From Pachypanchax playfairii (Eukaryota > Chordata > Actinopteri > Cyprinodontiformes > Aplocheilidae), in assembly GCA_006937955.1 (NCBI GenBank), contig SSNP01000412.1, positions 90,248 to 154,247 on the forward strand: a DNA stretch of 64,000 nt, given 5' to 3'. The notes beneath the pieces were generated by a model. That model saw only the letters and a list, made by a program, of their open reading frames with translations, did not search any database and was not told where the DNA came from. Positions 47,157 to 55,547 of the stretch are shown here, piece after piece. Numbering within the stretch: the stretch's first letter is position 1; each line of letters begins with the position of its first letter. Both the position numbers and the translations under genes were made by a program.

Positions 47157-48062
47157 ATGCTAGTAATTTCTATTTTTAGCTTACAAAACAGTGATTCTAA
47201 CAATACTTGTTTGAAACAAGTAAAAGAGTCAGAGTTGCATAAACTGTCAGAGTTAACGGACTGTCTGTCAAGTGTGAAAACCTGGCTCACAGAAAACTGT
47301 CTTCAGTTAAACTCTGATAAGACGGAGACTTTGATAATTGCTCCGGAGCAGAAAATCCCTTTCATTGTGAGTCACCTTGGTTCTTTGGGCTCCTTTGTCC
47401 AGTCGAACATCAGAAATCTTGGTGTTTGGTTTGACCAGTCTCTGTCTCTGGACAAACATTCAAGACTTTTGGTCAAAAATTGTTTTTAGCATTTAAGAAA
47501 TACTGCAAAATTGAAGACAGTTTTATCAAACACTGACATGGAGTTGGTGATTCATGCTTTTATTTCTTCTCGTTTAGATTATTGTAATTCTCTTTTTACA
47601 TGTTTTAACAAAAATGCTCTTGATCATCTTCAGCGAGTCCAAAATGCTGCTGCAAGACTTTTAACCGGGTTACCGATGGTCACATATCACGCCAGTGTTG
47701 TCTTCTCTGCACTGGCTTCCCATTAAATTTCAAATTGATTTTAAAATTCTCGTTTTGACCTTCAGAGCCTTCCTGTCCTGGAGACTGAACTGGAGTCTCT
47801 TGAGTTGATTGTCCAAAGCAGGATGAAGAACACGATGGAAAACCCTCATCATCCTCTTCAGAACACAGTAACTCAACAACAGAGTGTCGTCAGTCAGAAG
47901 ATTCTTCATAATCCGCTGCAGCACTGACCGTTACAGGAGATCCTTCCTGTCCACACCTATAACCTTCTATAGTGGCTTCCTGAAAAAGAACTGAGCTACA
48001 ACAACACTTAATTTCCCTTCGGGGATTAATAAAGTATTTTTGATTTGATTGATTTGATTTGA
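47157..48062 (+). mobile_element. L2-type LINE 3' fragment, plus strand
   Basis: Translation gives LSSVKTWLTENCLQLNSDKT, IRNLGVWFDQSLSLDKH, then after one stop MELVIHAFISSRLDYCNSL and LQRVQNAAARLLTG, then frameshifts. Same family as 34.8-36.2 kb. It ends with GGGGATTAATAAAGTATTTTTGATTTGATTGATTTGATT, a typical microsatellite-like 3' end. Confidence 0.75.
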
Positions 48063-48989
48063 TATACTTTCTATATATATTTTGCAAATATTTGTATATG
48101 TTTAGCTTTTATGTCTTTTTCAAACTGCTTTTATTCACTGATACTTGGAATGGCTCATATAATAATAATAAAAACATTCAGTAAAATAACTGATTAATAA
48201 CTTCTGCTTCTCTGTTATATTTGTTGTGTTTTACTATATACTACTTAAGACCACTACTAATCTTAAATTATGCTGAATCACTTGTTTACAGCAAAAAAAC
48301 ATGACAGAATCCCTCCAGTCGGCTGTGATTACACTGTAATGTAGTGCAGTCTGTACCGGAGCCAAGATGGCCGCGGACGGCTCACCAACGTCAATAGGCT
48401 GAAGCGCTAGACAAGGTGCCCTTCTGCTGCTGACACACACAAAAACGCACATAAAACATAACACATATAGACACAGAGTCAGCTTCTGCTTTCTTCCAAC
48501 CACATACATTCAACGCACAGATCTACAATCACATAAAATTCACCATACATGAATTCACGCTCACAGAAACACTTTTTACACACAGCGATCCTCTCTCACA
48601 ACACAAACAGTTTGGCCAAAACCCAGTTACTCATTTTATATTTTAAAGATATTCCTCCCACACTTTACAGGTTGATTTTAAACCTCCCTTTGTTTATACT
48701 GTATCTTATTTTATCACAGTGAGTCAATATTTTTCTCAATATTTCATATTTGATATATTGTCTTTTTAATATAAAGTTTCCTCATTTATAAGAGCATGCT
48801 TCTTGTATATTTCAAAATTTTCTGCAATTGCATTTCTTAATTTTAATGTTTAGCATTTAATCAGGATCCTGTCATATTTTTATTGTCAAATATACTTTTA
48901 TGCCAATAATGGTTATGGTACAGGCTTTTCTTACTTTGTTTGCACATCATAGTTTTTTTTTATGGTTTCAATTCTTAAAGTGCTTCCAC
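48063..48989. other. Intergenic sequence, nothing firm
   Basis: AT-rich. Contains AGCCAAGATGGCCGCGG at about 48360, which may be the start of an old LINE 5' end, but no coding follows. Confidence 0.3.
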
Positions 48990-49732
48990 AACTCATTCTT
49001 TCAAGTTCTTATTAATTTATGCTGTGCAGACTTATTTTACAGATATCCTGCGATATCAAGTCCAATTATAATCAAACAAATAATTAAACCAACTCTAAAA
49101 ACAAGTACGTGTACACAAATTTGCCCTCTACTCCAACTCGAGGGATTAAACATTTAAAATTATATAGTGGTTTTTATTTATATTTTGCCTTTATATTTTA
49201 TATTTATATGCATATGTTTAACTGCTTCATAGGGGAGGATCGACGTCCTCCCTTTTACTTTACTTTGTGACAGTGGTACGCCAACTCACTTCACTTCTTA
49301 TTTTCACTTTGAGTCACGGATCGACACCGTACTCTGGACTATGACATGCCGGTCAGCCCTTTTTACCTTTATTTTATGGATCACGGAACGCCGCCGTGTC
49401 CTGGGTCATGAGACGCAGCTCAACCCTTTACTTAGACCTGAGTCGCAGCTCAGTCTTTTCTTTTTAACTTCTTTTGCAACTTTTCACTCACTATTCTTAG
49501 CAGTTTTAGTTGTCAAGAAAAGTTATGCTCACACCAGTCTGAATGACTGATGTCCCGATCAGAACCCGTCAATCCGACGCTGGCAGGTGAGGTCAAACTA
49601 TTGAGCCAGCCCAGCTGGCAATTCAGCCACCGGGACTTTGTTCTAGTGTCCTATGACTGTCCTGGCCACCGGTGGTCTTCGACTGTTGTCCTCGCTGTCA
49701 GCAATCAGGTATGTTGGGATCGGCACCAAAAA
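48990..49732 (-). mobile_element. Relic of a related ERV: 5' leader region
   Basis: Two blocks match the leader of the provirus at 62.5-63.2 kb in the same order and orientation. One is TTTATGCTGTGCAGACTTATTTTACAGATATCCTGCGATATCAAGTCCAATTA at about 49016 (provirus about 62550). The other is CCAGCCCAGCTGGCAATTCAGCCACCGGGACTTT through TGTTGGGATCGGCACCA at about 49600-49727 (provirus about 63057-63194). A PBS-like TGGTGCCGATCCC is read on the minus strand ending at 49727. The LTR that should follow at 49733 (TGTCAGG...) is not similar to the provirus LTR, and gag is absent. Confidence 0.65.
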
Positions 49733-49879
49733 TGTCAGGATATTTTACTACCCCTAAGTTAAATAACTATCAAAAAGACCATCAAACAGACACAGAGGTA
49801 TGGTTTCAATGAGCTTTGCAAAGGAGAACACCCAACTGAGTTGTTGAGATGATTCTGATGTGTTCACCTTTGCATTGCC

Positions 49880-50530
49880 TATTTATTCATTACTACTACT
49901 ACTACTGTCATTTAGCAGACGCTTTTATCCAAAGCGACTTACGTTGAGAGAACATACAAGCAAGAAATCAAAGAGAAGGAAACAATATAAGGAGGTGGAC
50001 TGTTTGGAGTCCAGTTTAATTCCGACGCTGATACATCAAGTGTATCAATTTTTTTTTTTTTGTAGTGATAAACTCCCAAATCGCTATCATAAATCAATTC
50101 CTCCTTAAGACTGAAAGTGTTCTTTAAAGAGGTGAGTCTTAAGTCTGCTCTTAAAAGTAGTTGCCGACTCTGAGGATCGGACCGAGTTTGGTAGGTCATT
50201 CCACCATCGGGGGACAACAGAGGAGAAGAGTTTGGAACATGATCTCATGTCACGTTGTGGTGGAAGCACTAGGCGTCTTTCAGCGGCTGAGCGTAGCTGA
50301 CGCGTGGGAATGTAGGTTTGGATGAAGGAGTGAAGGTAAGTAGGAGCTGTGTGTGTTAGAGTCTGGTAAGCCAGAAGCAGAGCTTTGTATTTGATGCGTG
50401 CTGCAACTGGAAGCCAGTGCAGAGAAATGAGCAATGGAGTGACATGAGCCCTCTTGGGCTGGTTGAAGACCAGACGCGCTGCTGCGTTCTGAATCATACA
50501 AAGACACCTCCCATCTGGATAAAGCAAGGG
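49880..50530 (-). mobile_element. L2-type LINE 3' end, minus strand
   Basis: Plus strand begins (ACT)n then CATTTAGCAGACGCTTTTATCCAAAGCGACTTACG, the well-known inverse of a fish LINE 3' end. Minus-strand frame 50527-50105 is open and reads IQNAAARLVFNQPKRAHVTP, LLISLHWLPVAARIKYKALL, RSAAERRLVLPP and RWWNDLPNSVR, the C-terminal region of the LINE polyprotein. It is 5'-truncated and abuts the tRNA array. Confidence 0.8.
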
Positions 50531-50656
50531 AAGGGAACAAGTGTGGGTAAGATAATGAAGTCAGAGTATAATAAACAAAGAACGAGGCTGTCAGTGTCTC
50601 AGCGAAAGAACCCTAAATGAGCACAATGTAAAAGGAAGTCTGAAATGATGTCAAAC

Positions 50657-50728
50657 CGGCTCGTCTGGGATTTGAACCGAGGACCTCTCCCACCCTAAGA
50701 AAAAATCATACCCCTACACCACCGAACA
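50657..50728 (-). tRNA. tRNA-Pro-like copy a, worn
   Basis: 72 bp on the minus strand. It keeps a canonical B box, GGTTCAAATCC, unlike the rest of the array, but the anticodon stem (TTTCTTAGGGTGGGAG) is badly paired and the 5' acceptor strand is altered. Anticodon position reads AGG. Likely a pseudogene. Confidence 0.6.
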
Positions 50729-50869
50729 ATGAGACTGAGGTATTCAAGACATTTGCATTTGCGTCCTCAACTGTACCGTCATTCATAGGGGCATGTTTGA
50801 AAAGTCATTTTGTCCAACAGCAGTCTCTAATGTCACGGTAAAGGAAATATGAGGCTTGTTGGTCTAGAA

Positions 50870-51082
50870 CAGGGGTGGGCAACTCCAAGTCTCGAGGGCC
50901 ACTATCCTGCACATTTTAGATGTTCCCATGTTTCACCACACCTGCTGCAGATGAACAGGTCGTTAACAGGCATTAATAGGACTTACTGAGAGGTTGCAGA
51001 TTTGAATCCGGTGTGGTGAAACAGGGGAACATCTAAAATGTGCAGGATAGTGGCCCTCGAGGCCTGGAGTTGCCCATCCCAG
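50870..51082. mobile_element. hAT-type MITE inserted in a tRNA-Pro-like copy
   Basis: Starts CAGGGGTGGGCAACTCCAAG and ends TGGAGTTGCCCATCCCAG, inverted ends with few mismatches. The two arms pair over about 75 bp. Perfect 8-bp duplication GTCTAGAA at 50862-50869 and 51083-51090. It splits the plus-strand tRNA-Pro-like copy of this unit just after its A-box region. No coding. Confidence 0.92.
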
Positions 51083-51393
51083 GTCTAGAAGTACGATTCT
51101 CACTATGGGTGTGAAAGTTCCTGCATGAGCACTGTTTTAAATGTGATTGTATGCATACATTCAGCTTCTTTAACTGTGATAGTTTTTAAAAACCGATCAA
51201 TCATTTGTGTTCCCTTGAAAGATGTTTGACGTGAAAATGCAGAGCATCTCTTTATCCTGCAACTTGTTTACTTGACCGTGTCTTGGAAACGTCATCTGTT
51301 TAGGCACTTGTACGTGCAACGCGGCCGTCAGTGTCTGAGCATAAGAACCCGAAGTGAGCACAACGTAAAATGAACTCCGAAACTATGTCAAAT

Positions 51394-51465
51394 GGGCTCA
51401 TAAAGGATTGGAACCCAAGACCTCTTGCACCCTAAGCGAGAATCATACCCCTGGACCAACGAGCC
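51394..51465 (-). tRNA. tRNA-Pro(AGG)-like copy b
   Basis: Acceptor stem pairs over seven positions (one G-U). Loop TTAGGGT gives anticodon AGG. One anticodon-stem mismatch and two mismatches in the T stem. B box is GGTTCCAATCC. Probably not a working tRNA. Confidence 0.6.
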
Positions 51466-51588
51466 ATGAAACGCATTTATTCATGACATTTGCATTTGTG
51501 TCCTCTACTGTACTGACATCCACTGGGCAGGTTTGAAAAGTCATTTTATCAAACAGCTGTCTCTAGTGTCAAAGTAAAGGACATATAG

Positions 51589-51660
51589 GGCTTGTTGGTC
51601 TAGACGTATGATTCTCGCTATAGGTGCGAAAGTTCCTGCATCCAAGTCCTGCATGAGCCC
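51589..51660 (+). tRNA. tRNA-Pro-like pseudogene, plus strand
   Basis: Exactly 72 bp, GGCTTGTTGGTCTAGACG...CATGAGCCC. The acceptor stem pairs with wobbles, but the anticodon loop is TATAGGT, lacking the universal U33, and the B box is CATCCAAGTCC. All plus copies share these faults, so decay came before amplification. Confidence 0.6.
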
Positions 51661-51920
51661 TGTCTTAAAAGTGATATTATGCTAACATTCAGCTTCCTTA
51701 ACTGCAATAGTTTTGATAAACGGAAGAATCATTTGTGTTCCCATGCAAGATGTTTGACATGAAAAGCAGAGCATCTCTTTATCTTGCAACTTGTTTATTT
51801 GACTGTATCATGGAAACTTCATCTGTTTAGTCACTTGTACATGCAACGAGGCTGTCAGTGTCTCAGCTAAAGAACCCTAAATGAGCACAACGTAAAATAA
51901 ACTCCGAAACGATGTCAAAT

Positions 51921-51992
51921 AGGCTCATCCGGGATTGTAACCCGGGACCTCTCACACCCTAAGCAAGAATCATACCCCTAGACCAACGAGCC
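51921..51992 (-). tRNA. tRNA-Pro(AGG)-like copy c, best folded
   Basis: Acceptor, anticodon (with wobble pairs) and T stems all pair. Anticodon AGG. The T loop is TTACAAT, with A at position 56 and C at 57, which breaks the conserved C56. Of the minus copies this has the best stems, but the T loop argues against function. Confidence 0.6.
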
Positions 51993-52115
51993 ATGAAAGT
52001 CAGGTATTCATGACATTTGCATTTGCGTCCTCTACTGTACTGACATCCACTGGGCAGGTTTGAGAAGTCATTTTGTACAACAGCAGTCTCTAGTGTCAAA
52101 GTAAAGGACATATGA

Positions 52116-52187
52116 GGCTTGTTGGTCTAGACGTATGATTCTCGCTATGGGTGTGAAAGTTGCCGCATCCAAGTCCTGCATGAGCCC
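52116..52187 (+). tRNA. tRNA-Pro-like pseudogene, plus strand
   Basis: 72 bp, same faults as the copy at 51589, with anticodon loop TATGGGT. Confidence 0.55.
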
Positions 52188-52448
52188 TGTCTTAAATGTG
52201 ATATTATGCTAACATTCAGCTTCTTTAACTGCGATAGCTTTGATAAACGGATGAATCATTTGTGTTCCCTTGCAAGATGTTTGAAATGAAAATGCAGAGC
52301 ATCTCTTTATCCTGCAACTTGTTTACTTGACCGTGTCTTGGAAACGTCATCTGTTTAGGCACTTGTACGTGCAACGAGGCCGTCTGTGTCTGAGCAAAAG
52401 AACCCTAAATGAGCACAACGTAAAAGGAACTCCGACACGATGTCAAAT

Positions 52449-52520
52449 GGGCTCATCGGGGATTGGAACCCAAGACCTCTTGCACCCTAAGCGTGAATCA
52501 TACCCCTAGACCAACGAGCC
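52449..52520 (-). tRNA. tRNA-Pro(AGG)-like copy d
   Basis: Acceptor stem pairs. Anticodon AGG. Anticodon stem has mismatches, T stem is weak and the B box is GGTTCCAATCC. Confidence 0.55.
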
Positions 52521-52643
52521 ATGAAACGCATTTATTCATGACATTTGCATTTGCGTCCTCGACTGTACTGACATCCACTGGGGAGGTTTGAAAACTCATT
52601 TTATCAAACAGCTGTCTCTAGTGCCAAAGTAAAGGACATATAG

Positions 52644-52715
52644 GGCTTGTTGGTCTAGACGTATGATTCTCGCTATAGGTGCGAAAGTTCCTGCATCCAA
52701 GTCCTGCATGAGCTC
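52644..52715 (+). tRNA. tRNA-Pro-like pseudogene, plus strand
   Basis: 72 bp, near-identical to the copy at 51589, with AGCTC in place of AGCCC at the 3' end. Confidence 0.55.
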
Positions 52716-52975
52716 TGTCTTAAAAGTGATATTATGCTAACATTCAGCTTCCTTAACTGTGATAGTTTTGATAAATGGATGAACCATTTGTGTTCCCTTG
52801 CAAGATGTTTGACATGAAAAGCAGAGAATGTCTTTATCCTGCAACTTGTTTATTTGACTGTATCTTGGAAACTTCATCTGTTTAGTCACTTGTACATGCA
52901 ACGAGGCCGTTAGTGTCTCAGCTAAAGAACCCTAAATGAGCACAACGTAAAACAAACTCCGAAACGATGTCAAAT

Positions 52976-53047
52976 GGGCTCGTCCGGGATTGGAACGCGA
53001 GACCTCTCGCACTCTAAGCGAGAATCATACCCCTGGACCAACGAGCC
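52976..53047 (-). tRNA. tRNA-Pro-derived copy e with anticodon changed to AGA
   Basis: Acceptor stem fully pairs, and the anticodon stem CTCGC/GCGAG is perfect. The loop TTAGAGT reads AGA instead of AGG, a serine anticodon on a proline tRNA body. The T stem is poorly paired (TCTCG against CCCGG) and the B box is CGTTCCAATCC, so it is probably silent. Confidence 0.55.
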
Positions 53048-53170
53048 ATGAAACTGAAGTATTCCTGTCATTTGCATTTGCATCCTCTACTGTACTTACA
53101 TCCACTGGGCAGGTTTGAAAAGTCATTTTGTCCAACAGCAGTCTCTGGTGTCAAAGTAAAGGACATATGA

Positions 53171-53242
53171 GGCTTGTTGGTCTAGACGTATGATTCTCGC
53201 TATAGGTGTGAAAGTTCCCGCATCCAAGTCCTGCATGAGCCC
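53171..53242 (+). tRNA. tRNA-Pro-like pseudogene, plus strand
   Basis: 72 bp, same faults as the other plus copies. Confidence 0.55.
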
Positions 53243-53499
53243 TGTCTTAAATGTGATATTATGCTAACATTCAGCTTCCTTAACTGCGATAGTTTTGATA
53301 AATGGATGAATCATTTGTGTTCGCCTGCAAGATGTTTGACATGAAAAAGCAGAGCATCTCTTTATCCTGCAACTTGTTTATTTGACTATATCTTGGAACC
53401 TTCATCTGTTTAGTCACTTGTACATGCAACGAGAATGTCAGTGTCTCAGCTAAAGAACAATGAGCACAACGTAAAAGGAAGTCCAAATCGATGTCAAAT

Positions 53500-53571
53500 G
53501 GGCTCGTCCAGGATTGGAACCCGGGACCTCTCGCATCCTAAGTGAGAATCATACCCCTAGACCAACGAGCC
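53500..53571 (-). tRNA. tRNA-Pro(AGG)-like copy f
   Basis: Acceptor stem perfect. T stem CCGGG/CCTGG nearly perfect. Anticodon AGG with one C-A mismatch in the anticodon stem. B box GGTTCCAATCC has C57 where a purine is expected. With copy c, the closest to functional in this window. A TTTT run lies about 20 bases past its 3' end on the minus strand. Confidence 0.6.
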
Positions 53572-53787
53572 TTAAAACTAAGGTATTCAGGACATTTGCA
53601 TTTGCGTCCTCTACTGTACTGACATCCACTGGGCAGGTTTGAAAAGTCATTTTATCAAACATTAGTCTCTAGTGTCAAAGTAAAGGACATATGTTTAGTC
53701 ACTTGTACGTGCAACGAGGCGGTCAGTGTCTCAGCTGAAGAACCCTAAATGAGCACAACGTAAAAGGAAGTCCAAATCGATGTCAAA

Positions 53788-53859
53788 TTGGCTAATCCCG
53801 ATTGGAACCCGGGACCTCTCGCACCCTAAGCGTGAATCATACCCTTAGACCTGCGAACC
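53788..53859 (-). tRNA. tRNA-Pro(AGG)-like copy g, in a shortened unit
   Basis: About 71-72 bp. Both acceptor strands are altered (TTGGCTAATC; GCGAACC) and one base is lost. The unit lacks most of its plus-strand partner, of which only GCATGAGCCC survives at about 53939. Confidence 0.5.
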
Positions 53860-54209
53860 ATTGAACTGAGGTATTCATAACATTTGCATTTGCGTCCTCT
53901 ACTGTACTGACATCCACTGGGCAGGTTTGAAAAGTCTCGCATGAGCCCTGTCTTAAATGTGATATTATGCTAACATTCAGCTTCCTTAACTGCGATAGTT
54001 TTGATAAACGGATGAATCATTTGTGTTCGCTTGAAAGATGTTTGACATGAAAAAGCAGAGCATCTCTTTATCCTGCAACTTGTTTATTTGACTGTATCTT
54101 GGAAACTTCCTCTGTTTAGTCACTTGTAAATGCAACGCGAACGTCAGTGTCTCAGCTAAAGAACCCTAAATGAGCACAACGTAAAAGGAAGACCAAATCG
54201 ATGTCAAAT

Positions 54210-54281
54210 GGTGTCGTTAGGGATTGGAACCCACGACCTCTCGCTCCCAAAGCGAGATTCATACCCCTAGACCAACGAGCC
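54210..54281 (-). tRNA. tRNA-Pro(TGG)-like copy h
   Basis: Anticodon stem CTCGC/GCGAG perfect with loop TTTGGGA, so anticodon TGG. The acceptor stem fails at the 3' strand (ACGACACC). B box GGTTCCAATCC. Confidence 0.55.
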
Positions 54282-54404
54282 TTGAAACTGAAGTATTCAT
54301 GACATTTGCATTTGTGTCCTCTACTGTACTGACATCCACTGGGCAGGTTTGAAAAGTCATTTTATCAAACAGCAGTCTCTAGTGTCAAAGTAAAGGATAT
54401 ATAA

Positions 54405-54476
54405 GGCTTGTTTGTCTAGACGTATGATTCTCGCTATGGGTGTGAAAGTTGCTGCATCCAAGTCTTGCATGAGCCC
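54405..54476 (+). tRNA. tRNA-Pro-like pseudogene, plus strand
   Basis: 72 bp, same family faults, and TTTGTCTAGA in the D-arm region. Confidence 0.5.
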
Positions 54477-54737
54477 TGTCTTAAATGTGATATTATGCTA
54501 ACATTCAGCTTCTTTAACTGCGATAGTTTTGAAAAATAGATGAATCATTTGTGTTCCCTTGCAAGATGTTTGACATGAAAAAGCACAGCATCTCTTTATC
54601 CTGAAACTTGTTTATTGGACTGTATCTTGGAAACTTCATCTGTTTAGTCACTTGTACGTGCAACGAGGCCATCAGTGTCTCAGCTGAAGAACCCTAATTG
54701 AGCACAACGTAAAACGAAGTCCAAATCGACGTCAAAA

Positions 54738-54809
54738 GGGCTCGTCAGGGATTAGAGCCAGGGACCTCTCGCACCCAAAGCGAGAATCATACCCCTAGAC
54801 CAACGAGCC
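54738..54809 (-). tRNA. tRNA-Pro(TGG)-like copy i
   Basis: Acceptor stem perfect, anticodon stem perfect, loop TTTGGGT giving anticodon TGG. The B box is GGCTCTAATCC, with changes at conserved T54 and A57 positions. Last copy before the provirus. Confidence 0.55.
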
Positions 54810-54901
54810 ATTAAACTGAGGTATTCATAACATTTGCATTTGCGTCCTCTACTGTACTGACATCCACTGGGCAGGTTTAAAAATCATTTTATCACACAGC
54901 T

Positions 54902-55297
54902 TGTTAGGTTTTTTCCTTATTCTATCCAAACCTTCCATTATTATAAATATAAGAAATAAAATCACTCAAGAAGATTGGTTCAATAACCCAGCTGGGGAGA
55001 GTGTGTCAGCTTCGCTCTGGCACCACTTCTGACCACTTCACCCAGCTCAGTCTTTTTACTCTCATAAGACACAGCAATAAGAAATAACAGATAACTGATA
55101 ACAGTGGAGCCAGTCGCAGCTGTCTCCCAACAGTTACCTTGAAGTAGGAAAAACAGGGTGATCTGGGAATGGGAAAGAGCATGTAACTGAAATAATAAAA
55201 TAACAGGCTCTGCATGAGAACCTGCACGCATAAGTCACACAGAAAAGATCTTTAAAGCATGAATGTGTATAATTGATATCCTTTCTCTACCCTATCA
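54902..55297 (-). repeat. 3' LTR of the provirus
   Basis: 396 bp. In the proviral sense it begins TGATAGGG and ends CCTAACA, so it has TG...CA ends. It matches the solo LTR at 1511-1933 and the partial LTR at 63201-63349. Confidence 0.92.
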
Positions 55298-55310
55298 ATT
55301 CCCCCCTGAA
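55298..55310 (-). other. Polypurine tract
   Basis: The minus strand reads TTCAGGGGGGAAT directly before the LTR start TGATAGG. Expected primer site for plus-strand DNA synthesis. Confidence 0.8.
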
Positions 55311-55547
55311 TTATACACGTGAGTGCAGTGTGAACACAAGTGATAAAATTTATAAAAATTTATAAAACGTAATATATATGTTTGATTGCAGTGTGATTAT
55401 AAACTTTCTTAAAAATGATATACGTGTTTGAAAAAGTAAAGAGAATAATAATAAAAAGTGAGTGGTCACAAAGTATCTACGTGTTGCTTCTTGTTTTCAC
55501 ATTTTCAACAACAGTGTCATTAATTGTGACAGGCAAAACATAATCAT

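Larger units (their letters stand above)
50581..54901. repeat. Tandem array of ~527-bp units carrying head-to-head tRNA-Pro sequences
   Basis: Minus-strand tRNA-Pro copies start (plus coordinate) at 50657, 51394, 51921, 52449, 52976, 53500, 53788, 54210 and 54738. Steps of 527, 528, 527, 524 and 528 show the unit. The 737 step equals one unit plus the hAT insertion, and the 288 and 422 steps are internal deletions. Each full unit also has a 72-bp plus-strand tRNA-Pro-like copy 123 bp from the minus copy, 5' end to 5' end. Spacers are also conserved (CATTTGCATTTGCGTCCTC; GATATTATGCTAACATTCAG; CTTTATCCTGCAACTTGTTT). The right end is cut by the provirus, so the array probably continues beyond it. 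Confidence 0.93.

Noticed and set aside
51589..54476. Plus-strand tRNA-Pro copies as working tRNA genes
   Set aside because: All lack U33 and have a changed B box, so a standard tRNA fold and Pol III recognition are unlikely.
50581..54901. CRISPR-like regular repeats
   Set aside because: The units are ~527 bp and contain tRNA bodies. Spacers are repeated, not unique, and the genome is a vertebrate.
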